A stretch of 64,000 nucleotides of DNA from Littorina saxatilis (taxonomy: Eukaryota > Mollusca > Gastropoda > Littorinimorpha > Littorinidae), in assembly GCF_037325665.1 (NCBI RefSeq), contig NC_090246.1, positions 97,913,411-97,977,410 on the forward strand. The letters run 5' to 3'. Made by a program: the position numbers and the translations under genes. This document shows, in pieces, positions 47,501-59,500 of this stretch (positions are counted from its first letter, which is position 1; each line of letters starts with the position of its first letter). The notes beneath the pieces are model-generated. The model made no database searches. It was not told the DNA's origin and saw only the letters and a list, made by a program, of their open reading frames with translations.

Positions 47501-50500
47501 AGGTTCAGTGACTCCGGGAAAGAGCGCGAGAGCGCTCTGACGATCATCTCCGACAAGGCAAATTCCAAAAACTGACGTCCAAAATCCTCTAAATTCCTGC
47601 ATTACCAGTAAAGGTGTATGCGGAAGAGCAAAGACGCCAGCAAGTTCCGACCCAGCTTCAGAAAAGAGAACTTCTTATAACAAGAAGAAACCAAAACCGA
47701 AGCCTGTGTAGCCGAAGACAGCCAAGGCTGAGCGTGTTCCGGAACTGACCCGTGAATAACGAGTAGCAGAACCGGAACTCGTGGATACCACTTCAGGTAG
47801 GAGGTTGACTAGCCAAAAACCTGCGAAAGGTGGTACCCACATTGAAGGAGACTATTGACCCGGAAGTAGGAAAAAACTCCTCCTTCGCGGAACGGAAGTC
47901 CGACATCGCTGAATGCAACCAAAGAGGAAGCCGATGTACTTCCATAAAATATCTGGAAGTAACCTCCGTCGAGACCTCGAGAGAAGCCAAGAGCTTCGAC
48001 GGAAATCCAGGACATGTCTGATCGTTGGCTAAAGACTGTATATCAGAATAGCCAAGAGAACTGACACGGCCTAAGTCACAGTTGCCAGTGGAACACTGCT
48101 GAACGGGATGACCGGAAAACCGGAAACCCGTCCACCCGGAAACCGTCCTGTCTCAACCCCTCCCGTAAGAGGGTAAGAAAAAGAGGAGGTAACATCCGAA
48201 GCCACCAGGCATAAACAGTAGACGCAACACCCAACCAGTGAAGAGACTACTTGTCACGGCCGAGGCTGAAAGCCTGAATGCCCGTAGGCCAGCCGCTGTT
48301 CCTCACTCACTGACATCCCAAAAGGAAGTGTTAGTAAGAAGAACAATGAATCCGGCAAAGCCAGAAACGCAACAGACAAAACCGCACAATGCAGAGGCAA
48401 AGATTGCGTGGACTGAGGCCGGAGGCCCGAACGCCCGTAGGCCAGACAACGGTCAACTCCAGGAAAGAACACACAGTGTAATTACAAAGGAGGACCTATG
48501 GTTCCGGTAAACCGGAAGCGCAACGCCAGCGGCTACCGCCCTTGCACTGAAAACGCCACTGCCCGCAACGGGACAAAGGAGAGATCAAAACAGTGCCGCC
48601 GGCGTTGAAAGGGGTGTCGACCCAACACCAGGGTGGTGAAAAGAAGACTGCCCTAACAGCCCATAGGGCGGATGCTGATCCTCGCTCACCAACAATCCGT
48701 GAAGGAGAGTCGGTAAGAGGAAAAGCAAATCAGGACTGAGCCGGAAACACACCCGACGTAAACGCACCTTGATGCAGAAACGCAAGGCATGAAGACTGGG
48801 GCCGGAAGCCCTGTTGCCCTGAGGCCAGTCCACGGTCAACTCCCACCATCACCTCTAAGTGTGAGTGTGCAGGAGGACCTTCGTTTCCGGGAAAACCCGG
48901 AAACGCGACTTCCGAAGGAAACCGCCTTTGCTCAGAGTCTACCGCACACGCATTGTGTACTGGACGAAACTGAACAGAAAACGCAACGAACGAAACCGCA
49001 CCATGATGCGGAAACGAAGGTTGCGATGACTGGGGCCGGAAGCCCTGATGCCCGGAGGCCAGTCCACGGTCAACTCCGGCCACCACCTATGAGTGTGAGC
49101 GTACAGGAGGACCTTCGTTTCCGGGAAAACCCGGAAACGCGACTTCCGAAGGAAACCGCCTTTGCTCAGAGTCTACCGCACACGCATTGTGTACTGGACG
49201 AAACTGAACAGGAAACACAACAAACGAAACCGCACCATGATGCGGAAACGAAGGTTGCGATGACTGGGGCCGGAAGCCCTGTTGCCCTGAGGCCAGTCCA
49301 CGGTCAACTCCCACCATCACCGCTGAGTGTGAGTGTGCAGGAGGACCTTCGTTTCCGGGAAAACCCGGAAACGCGACTTCCGAAGGAAACCGCCTTTGCT
49401 CAGAGACTGCCGCACACGCATTGCGTTTGGCCGAAACTGAACAGGAAAAAGGGAGTGACCCTTGCCAAGTGAGCTCCGTCCCAGCAGGGACCGTCCGGTG
49501 GCTTCACTAGAGCCAGTGGACAAGCTCGCATACCTTGTAAGCTTCCAGAGGAAGCAGAAGTAGCAGAAGTTCCGTCATCACCGGATGTCGTCGCAACCGG
49601 AAAGGAACCGGAAGCGAACGAGCGAGAAACGCTCACCGCCGGCGGATGTACGAGGCTTGGAGTAGGTGTACCACGCTTCAATTCCCGCACACTAAATTGC
49701 ATATCTCTGGAACAAGAAAGCTCAACAGAGAAGTAACAAGAGACGCTTGCCCGTCTTGACGAAACGGACGAGCGAGCCGCAAGTAGAAGAACGACCCCCG
49801 ACAACGAACGTGCGTCAGGGGAAGAAAAGGTAACAGACATGATAGTGTTAATCTCTTTGTCCGAAAGGACCACTAACACGGGAGGTATAGGAACCGCAGA
49901 AGACGATTAAGGCTTAACTTTGCCCTTGACGTCGCCCTTGCCCCGTTTACTACCGTTATCTGCCATGCCGGCCGAAAATACAAATGGCGGCCAACAACAA
50001 CAACAAGCTACTGACGAAAATTCGCAAGTCCAAAAGGACGGAAAATTATCAATAACAAGTCAAATATTCTTACTAAAAGCAAGACAAAATGGAAAGAGCT
50101 CACCAACTACACGGTAGAAGACAAGCAGACGGGTAGGTGGACGGTGGGAGTAAAAACTCCAACAAACCACACAGAGCCTTCAAAAGACGACCTCTCCTCC
50201 AGAGCTGAAAAGTCGTAATGAGGATTCCATGTGGTGTAGCAGTGGAGGTGACGTCACATACCCCGGTACGGGAGGTAACTCCCTGGGTATATGGTCATTA
50301 CCATTGCTATGTTTTCCTTTTGGTGGTTGGGTTGCTTCCCTTTAAAATTGTTTAAGACGGGTAGCCTTTTCAGACCTTAGCAATTCAGACTGCGTCAATG
50401 CTTTTATGTGATTCGGAGTAAGAATATGTAATTTAATTTCCCCTGTGTTCCCTGCCAGCGCGCGATTTAGAGCCATTTTGAAAAAATTATTAAAAATCAA

Positions 50501-53500
50501 CAACACAAAATAACCTTACATACCTTTATGTTTTGCAAAGTTTGGAACTTACTCTTTTAGAAAATATATGAAACATTTGAAAGTACATACCTTTTGTTGT
50601 CTTCATATCCAGGCAAAATATCCAATTTGAAGCAAAACAAAAAAACTTGTTACGTCATGGGTTCATCATACACAATGTCATGATCGACACTTTCATTGCC
50701 AGAATCATCACCCAAATGATCGTCCATTGGCACAAACTCGTCACCAGAATCTAAAATATCATCTCCACTATCATCATCGCTAAGGTCAAGATCAGAACCG
50801 TACTGAATAACAAGTTCTAGCACTCTTTTCAAGTTACTACGTCTCAGCAGAACGATCCGCCATCTTTGAAAAGTCAAAACACGTGGGTCGCACACCGCCA
50901 ACAAAATTAAATTAATCCCAACAATTGAAGGGAAGGAACTGTTTACAGTGAATGGTTCCACTGTAGACAGACAGAAGTTCATTGCAGGGGTTGTTTCCCT
51001 TGGTCAGCAGGACCGTTTACACCGTTAAAAATTCGTGATATCCGTCGGATCTCAAGTGCCGGCACGCAGCCAACGCTAAACACAGGTGTCGGACTTCCAG
51101 GTCCGACGCGCAGCGAATGAGTTAACCTCTGATCAGAGGGACCTCATATTGCTACTACAGTTGAACCTGCCCTGGATACTGCCTCTCCTTAACGACCAAC
51201 ATAACAACCACCCAAAAGGATCCCGACGAGTTATTTTCTACATAATTCACCTTTGTACAGCGACCACCTGTTTATAAAGACCAGTTTGATCGGTGCCTTA
51301 GGTGGTCGTTATAGACAGGTTGGACTGTACCACTGTATCTGGAGCATTGTTTACGCAAAAAAATGAACAGGTAAGACATCTGCAGCCCGTAATGATAAAG
51401 GATACACAAGAAATGCCTTTTCCCTGGAGAAGGGACAGGCTGCTGCCTCATCACCGGCATCGTACATGCAGATGCCTTCCTCCTCCATCTCTGTATTTGA
51501 CAAGTCCAGCCCCACATTTTCCACTGCTACTTGCACAGCTTCCTCTGTTGCACTGTCAAAGAAAAGAAGAAATTGATGTTTTTTTCAGAAAGCTAATTTT
51601 AATAAGCGTGCTTACCATACTTGACAATGACATCGCCTAAGGCAAAAAGTAAGGTATGGTACAGAACAGTAGAAGTATGTGTAATCAAATTAAAACAAAA
51701 CAAAAACATAAGCCTGTGCTTCCACACACATGCATGCACAACATAAAAATACTCACACTTGATGAAACTTGACCTGTTATTGCCAGGTGGGTGAACTGGT
51801 CTGTTGTTTTCTCAGAAAGAGAGTTTCACTTTCAGCTTCACATCTGACTAATGTTTGTTTTCCTACTGAGTACATTGGAACAACAGTTTTATCTGGGGGT
51901 GAAATAGGGCAGTTATTATATTGTACTTCGAGCAAGGGAGCTTGAGCTTGAAATAGGTCTGTTTTAACACAGAACACATGACACAGTTTCTGTGACTGTT
52001 TTGGCAGAATGTAACGTTCCTTCTCACACAGAAGTAGTACTTACCATGCTGTCACCAGGCTTCAAATAGGAGCTGATTTTTTCCAAAACATAATTTGCAC
52101 AGAGCATTTGAGCACAAGTTTCAGAAGAGACAGATGCTCAACTTCCACTTGGAAGAGTCTGGTTCATTGTAGTTTGTATTAGCAGAGAGCAGAATCAAAA
52201 CTGCTCGAGTTTTGCATTTGTAAGACACTGAACCATTTGTGTACTTAAAATGTCCCTGATGTATTTGACCTGTAATCTTTACCTGATGTATTTGACCTGT
52301 AATCTTTACCTGATGTATTTGACCTGTAATCTTTACCTGATGTATTTGACCTGTAATCTTTACCTGATGTATTTGACCTGTAATCTTTACCTGAGAAAGC
52401 AATGCAGAGCAAAACAGACACACGTTTCGGGCAGCTCATCCGACTGTGCGGTCATAGCTTTGTACATGAGTCCAACGTCCTTCCTCTGCAGCAGAGCTTC
52501 AAACAGCATCGCCACGTCACTGCCAGAGGAAGAAAAAAAAAAGCAAAGAAAAGTTTTTCAAGAAGACAACAGGGATGAAAACCATGCTTTGTGACCATTG
52601 TCAGTCGCGTTTAAAGTTAACTGTTTAAATATAGCCAACAAAGAAAAGTTTTTCAAGAAGACAACAGGGATGAAAACCATGCTTTGTGACCATTGTCAGT
52701 CGCGTTTAAAGTTAACTGTTTAAATATAGCCAACAAAGAAAATTCAGCCATAACACACAAGATGTTTCCGGAACTAAATCTGCCAGGGTTTTATACACTG
52801 CAGAAGAGCTGTATTTTTTAAGGGGCGCAACTTTTCTACAACTTCCACAGATTTCCAAACACTGTCACCCAGAAAAATAATTCTGAATTCTCAGTTTTAA
52901 AGCTCCGAGCAATTATATCAAAAAGAAAAAGGCCCTGACCAGTAATACATGGTAATAATGTTTATCAATCAATGAGGCTTATATCGCGCATATTCCGTGG
53001 GTACAGTTCTAGGCGCTCTGCAGTGATGCCGTGTGAGATGAAATTTTATACGGCCAGTAGATTGCAGCCACTTCAAATGCATCATCATGCTAGCACAAAA
53101 ACTTTCAGTTGCTTAAAATAAACACAGTATGTTTCCACTTCAAGATCATTCTAGTAACTTGCAATAAAATTCTCGCATCTCACCTAGTACCTGCATTTAA
53201 AACATTTTAAATTAAAACTGGTCAAACAAAGCATGCACACAAAAACAAAGACACGCACACACACAAACAAATCAATCAATCAATCAATAGGAAGCTTATA
53301 TAGCGCGTATTCCGTGGGTACAGTTCTAAGCGCTTGTCGAAGAGTTGTCAACACAGGACTAACAAAGAAACTAACATCTACAGATGGACACGAACCCTAT
53401 CACACACTAGCAAACCCTGATAAACATATGACAAACAACTGTTTAACAACAATGTACACATCAATAGCTAGGTCCAAACAAAATAATATTAAGCACAAAG

Positions 53501-56500
53501 AAAACACCTCTCACAGAGCACAGCACAAGAATGTCTTTTGGGGCACAACACATCACGTCAAATATGAAAGTCGCAGCCAGCTACGGAAAGAACTGAGTCT
53601 TCAACAAAGACACACACACATTAAGACACACACTCACACACACGAAGACATACACACACACACACACACACAGACACATTCACAAACACACATCTTACCT
53701 AGCAGAAACACAGTGTTGCGACACAAGAAACTCCAACTCGTCAGCAGGCCAAAACTTTTTCTCAGTGCAACACCTCTTGACAACAAGTGACAGGTCTTCC
53801 AGGAAAGCCCACACATCAGAATCCGGTAACTTGGTTTTCAGCTGTGCAAACTCACGTTTGAAGGCTGTGTAGCTTGAGGTCTAAAAAATAAGTGAACAGA
53901 AAAATATGTTTACTCAAATAAAATGTTGTTCTATACCTCAACATGGTTATGTGTTTGCAGCTCTCTTTTCCTGACACCCTGATGTGATTTGCTTCAACAG
54001 TAGGAATTCCTGATCTAAGAAACAAAGGAATACAAGCGCTCTAAATAAAGCTGATATGTGCAAAAAGAGTAGGTGAATTTTCTTTTTTGCTATAATTCCT
54101 GCTTTAAAACTGGCTGATCTAATCCATAATTCCTTTACCAGTTACATGTGTGTACGTCTCATTTCCCAACCTCCAGATATAGTATGTTTAAATGCTGCAA
54201 CCCTTGCTTTGATTTTACACAAAATGCAGGCAGCATGTACACAAAGATGCGCTCAGTCAAGCAACCTCTTAAATTATTTCCCTTGCAAACAGCGACAAAA
54301 ACAAAGTTCATAATAATTTACTTTTCAGGAGAACAATGTTTTTGTTATTAAAAATGTTTCTCAACTTACCTTCAATGGGTCACAAAGGTTTTTAAGGATT
54401 TTGACAATCTGTTTCTCTGCTGGTTCTTCCTGCAAAGAAAAGCAAACCTGCTATGCTGTACATACTGATGCAAGTCAAGTCTAATCATACAAATTTGCGC
54501 AAACAGAAACAATACAAACACAAAGACAGTCAAATGCAATGTTCCGTCCCCTTTAGATTTAAAAAGAAATGTGTATGTGTATTCCTCTGTGTGTGTGTGC
54601 GTGCACCCACGTGCATGCATTTGGTATGTTGTTTAAAAACTGATTGTCCTCCGACAAGCCAAATCTCAAGCAGTTATTCTGCCATTAGAGGCAAAAACTC
54701 TCACACACAATCATGTAGTGTTGAGACAGAAATCAAGACAAGAGATAGAAGGGGTAAAAGAAGGACAGAAGACCTACCACAGACTCTGCTGATTTACTCC
54801 TCTTCCTAGGTGACAACTGTGCATCAGCAGGTGAGGGTTCTTCTTCTGCTAGCGTCCCCTGGCGGTGGCCAATCATACTGGCCAGTGTCGACACTTGACA
54901 TTCGTAACGGTGTATATACAGCGTCTTCCCACAGTGAACGAGGATGTGTTCTCGCTGACAGAAGGCCTGGAATGATAAATAGATAAAGTTTGTTCAATTA
55001 TTATGCTTCGATAAATATAAACTAGTCAGAACTGTTAACAAAGAAAAACAACTGTTATACCCTGCGAGGTAAAATAATATCATGAATAGAGAAAAACTAT
55101 CTCAAGAGGGCAGCAATATCACATTGGGTGAGGCTCAGAGCCTAATACATTTTCACTGATAACCATTAAACTGTAAAACTGCAGCAAACAAATCAGAAAT
55201 TCTTGCCTCAGCACCAAATACTCATGCAATGAAATTTTTAAAATGTTCAAATGGTGTCATACCTGAAATGTACACAAAGTTTGAAGGAAGATCTATAACA
55301 GACGACTTTTTATGTATGTTTAATATATTGACTAAATACATAGGGAATGTTAAGTATACATATTTGCCTGTATACTCTAGACAGTTCTTAACTATCAGAA
55401 ACCTCCATGACCCAGATCATGTTAAGAAAAAGGTGAAATGTTGTAGTACTTACCTTATCAAATGACCCTTTGAACGGAAACGGTTGCCAAGCTCTGATTT
55501 GCCCAAACTTTTGGTCCAGTATTGCCACTCCCCCTGCAAATAACATCAAAGAAAAATGCAACTCATGAACGCAGCACCATATAATAAACCTTTGTAAAAC
55601 CAATATAACCTCTCACACAAGAATGCAAAAATTCCACAAAAATTGGTCATTCGGGAACAATTCATACTATGGGTTAATAATAACGTAGCAACAGCTTCTA
55701 CATGATACGGAAAGATGCCACTTGCAATCAAAATCAGTAGGACTGACTTATCAGTGATATCTTTCCTGGTATTTCAAGCTAAACATGTGTAAAATACTGA
55801 ACATTTCAATTTAATGCTGAAAAGGAAATAATTTTTTATGCATGGTGGAACAGAGCAGTTTTCTCATACACACTCATGCACCTACACACACCCTAAAGGC
55901 GGTATTTCATTGAGCCTGAAGTCGAATTCGTGAAGACTTCGCGAAAAGTCTTTGTCCCGCAAACTCAGTGCGAAAGCTCTGTGCTACCAGCTTCGCGAAT
56001 CATACCTCACGTTGTCGACATTTCGCCCAATTAATAACAGGCTTAAAGGTACTTACTTTGATCTTTTTTCTGCAGGCCAACAATAGCAAAGTCATTGTCC
56101 GAGAGACAGAAGAGCGAGCAGGACGCCGACAACCCTTTCAGAAATATGGGCTGTCCCCGTTCAACAGCAGATGTTTCACTCAGCACCATGTCATGTAAGC
56201 TCCCATCACTCCCTACAGCAACAAACAAACAAAAAATCAACAACAACAAATCAGAGTAGGTCAAAGACAGAGTTAAACTTTAAAGTGTTTTCTTTTAGGA
56301 ATTGACAGCTACAACATGGCCACAGAAATGTCTCAAAAGCAGTATATACGTATGTTTACAACAACTACAATAATGTCAGAAAGTTTTATCTCAGCTATTA
56401 TGATATGTTTGACAGAACAGGACTTCGTTCCTATCCTGAAACTTATTCACCAAATCTGAACATTTGAATCTCTTCACACCAAAAATTCAAACTCTGAAAT

Positions 56501-59500
56501 CTTATTTACTCTCTTTAAACATCCAACTTCTATTCATAAGGCTTAAAGGCATGAACATCTGAATCTACTTTTCTGTTTCAAGAATACATTAATACTATTT
56601 TCCATAGATAACCTTAGTACAAAAAATATGAACACCAGATTCTCATCTCTACAATTTTGGATATATATTTTAAACTGATTTACAAAATCTAAACACCCAA
56701 ATATTCCTTATGCTCAACATCCCTGCCTCAGACACACATACACACGCACACTTGCAACACCATACATATTTTGATTCTCATTCACAAAACCTAAGTATTT
56801 ACATTTCACTTACAGTTACACACCACTAAACATCTGAATCTCATTTAAACAACTTACAAATATTCCTCATGAGATCTAAACATTCAAAGATCACTCACAC
56901 AACGTGAACAATCTGACGTCATCTTGTGATGGACCACGACAGCATGTACATGACAGCAGCGCACCATGCGATTCCAGGCGGGTTGCTGTATGCTTCCACA
57001 AGTCTTCGTGGGCACTGTACCAGTGGCTATGGATCACTGTATCCCCATTGCTCTTTTGAAACGAATGAAAGGGAAAAGGGCAAAAGGGCAAAAGGGTAGA
57101 GTATGAACATAAAAACAAGTCATTAAGAATACCATTATGAAAACTGGATAGACATTAAACACAAAAGTCTGCACTAATATTAAAGCAAAGTCTCTTCTGA
57201 GCCCTGACAATATTTTTATTTTCTAAAATTGTTATTGTGGCTATGACCTTTCCTCTGATTTTTCCTGACATTTGTGATCAGGGCCTAGCATTCGAAAAAG
57301 TGAGTTCAGCTTACAAAGGCGGGGGTCTGGGGGTCCAGGCGCAAAGCCCCTGGTGGGGGTTCAAGCCCCCCGAATTTGAAGATTTTTTGAAGATTTTTTA
57401 CCTAAAATGACCCCCCCCCCCCCCCAAAGAAGATTGAGCAACTTATGCCTTCACCAACAAAAAACACAGACAGAAAACAAGAAAACTGACAATCTTGTGT
57501 TATTTGGCCTAAAAGTGCCATTCCCACTTCCATGAATACCTGGATTCTTTGTCACTGAATGGCTGACCACGTTCAACAATGTCGCTTCGAGACATTATTT
57601 CAAGTCTAGAGCCACAAAACACCGGCACAAAGCATGCTCGCGCGATGCCAGAGGAAGTGCGTGCTCAAGCAAACTGTCAAACCGATTGAGAATTGAACCG
57701 AACGGCGCACAAAACGAAAGCTGGGACTGTTTGGGTTTACCGTTTGGGAATAACAGGTTTTTGCATTTCGGCGTACACCAAATCGAGTTCCACGTACTGG
57801 AGATGTTATTTCGGCGTAAAGTACGCCTAACGGCTTACAATGCTAGGCCCTGTGTGATGCAACAAAAAGTTGCATGAAACAGGGTTATACCATTTTTGTT
57901 TTGTTTTTGGTCATATGAACACGGTTGGACTTCATGTTCTTTAGAAGTATAAAATAAAGACTCGCTAAACATAACATACAGTTCCTGACCATACTTTGAA
58001 CAAGAAGCCTGAATCATCACGCTTCAGACAAAGAAAAACAACTTGCATCAACCAGCCGTACCTCAACTTTGGAGCAGGATGCGTGCACCACACAAACTCC
58101 ATCCAAAAGCTCCACTGCAGTACACCAGGTGATACATTCCCCTTCAGACAAAAGCGCTTTCTGGTTCCCTCCCTTGATACCTCCGCCAAGAAAAGTGACA
58201 GTGCCATTCTCACATAACACAACAGGTTCATAGGACGGGAGTGAAAACAGTTTGTGTACGGCTGTTGGAATCTGCGGAAAGATGGACAAGAAAGTAGCTT
58301 TAGTCAAATTAGTGGAGGTTAGGCACTTTTTTAATTATAAACAGAGATGCTTTTGTCAACGCAATATCTTAATCACCAAAGAGAGAAGTAACTCAGTGAG
58401 ATGATAGGAGATACAAAAGCACTAACCTTTGACTTCATGATTAGCCAACAGGCATACAAAAAACTATTCAAAAACTTCACCACAGCGTATTGATAAAAAC
58501 GTTAAAAAACACTACTCACCTGGCGTTTCTTTGCTTTATCAAGAAGTGTATGCCCCTCTTTCCACATTAACACCTCCTGCAAAAAAGAAATAAAACAAAT
58601 CATATAAATTACTTATAACTGACTATGGTAAAGGTGTTTTCCCTAGAGAGAACCAAACCCCAAAGCAACCAAATTTCAATTTCGACAAGATCTTCACACA
58701 ATGCATAAACGCTAGGAGAAACAACATCACTTGATCAGGAAAAAAAACACCAAAATGACATCATGTCATCGAAGAAACAAGGTCACATAACAGCTGATCT
58801 CGGCGATTGGTGAATCTGAATGGTGAGAGAGAGGGGGAGGAGAACAGCACTTTCTCTTTTCCGCCAGTATTTCTGTGTATGTGTGAGCCCCCCTTTACCA
58901 ACACACAAATTTAGCTTACACTTGCATCACCTAAAAACAAGTTGTGATGAACTGCAACATTCCTTAACCCATAGCCTCATATTAATTGGGCAAAGTCGAC
59001 TTCGCAGAGTCTACGTTGCAAAGCTTGCTGCACAAAGCTTTGGCACTAACATTTTGGTGAAAAGACTATAAAGTATAATTGCAAAGTCAACTTCAGGCTC
59101 AAGTAAGAAGAGCCTTAAGCAGATTGCGCTCTAACATTTATTCAAAGTGACCAACCCATGCTTTTTGCCCATTTTTTCTGCTGTAATCAATGGCCCTTTG
59201 GCATAGCTACACTGTGATTATAAATGTTATTACCTGATTATTTTGGACAAGAAAATATTCTTTTTTCTCTTCATTCCACACAGCTGGACTTGAAATGTTG
59301 ACACCGACTCGGACTGGAAGACTGGACACCAGTTTCTGATCTGAAAGCTATAAAAAAAAAAAAAAACAGAGAGAATTAGTTCAATCTATAAGTTAAACAA
59401 AATGTACCGTACTTTCCGGGTGACAAGGCGCTTCGTTGTAACAAGACGCACCCCCTTCTTTTTAAAAAAAAATTGTAATCCAGTCACCCATTGGACGCAG

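Larger units (their letters stand above)
44718..51125. mobile_element. Degraded piggyBac-like element in NOL11 intron 12
   Basis: TTAA (44718-44721) plus CTCATTCAAAGCGCGTC at left is mirrored by GACGCGCAGCGAATGAG plus TTAA (51122-51125) at right. A transposase N-terminal remnant lies on the minus strand near the right end. The rest of its interior is occupied by a different, long-inverted-repeat element. Its TIRs differ from those of the intact element at 35326, so it is another family. Confidence 0.65.

Noticed and set aside
48789-49472. Secreted or repeat-protein gene of 227 codons
   Set aside because: Both strands are open only because the repeat length is a multiple of three. There is no splice support or known domain, and the flanking degenerate copies do not keep a frame.
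44745-50440. DIRS-like or Penelope-like retroelement
   Set aside because: Inverted and internal complementary repeats suggested it, but I find no reverse transcriptase, recombinase or endonuclease motif in any frame.
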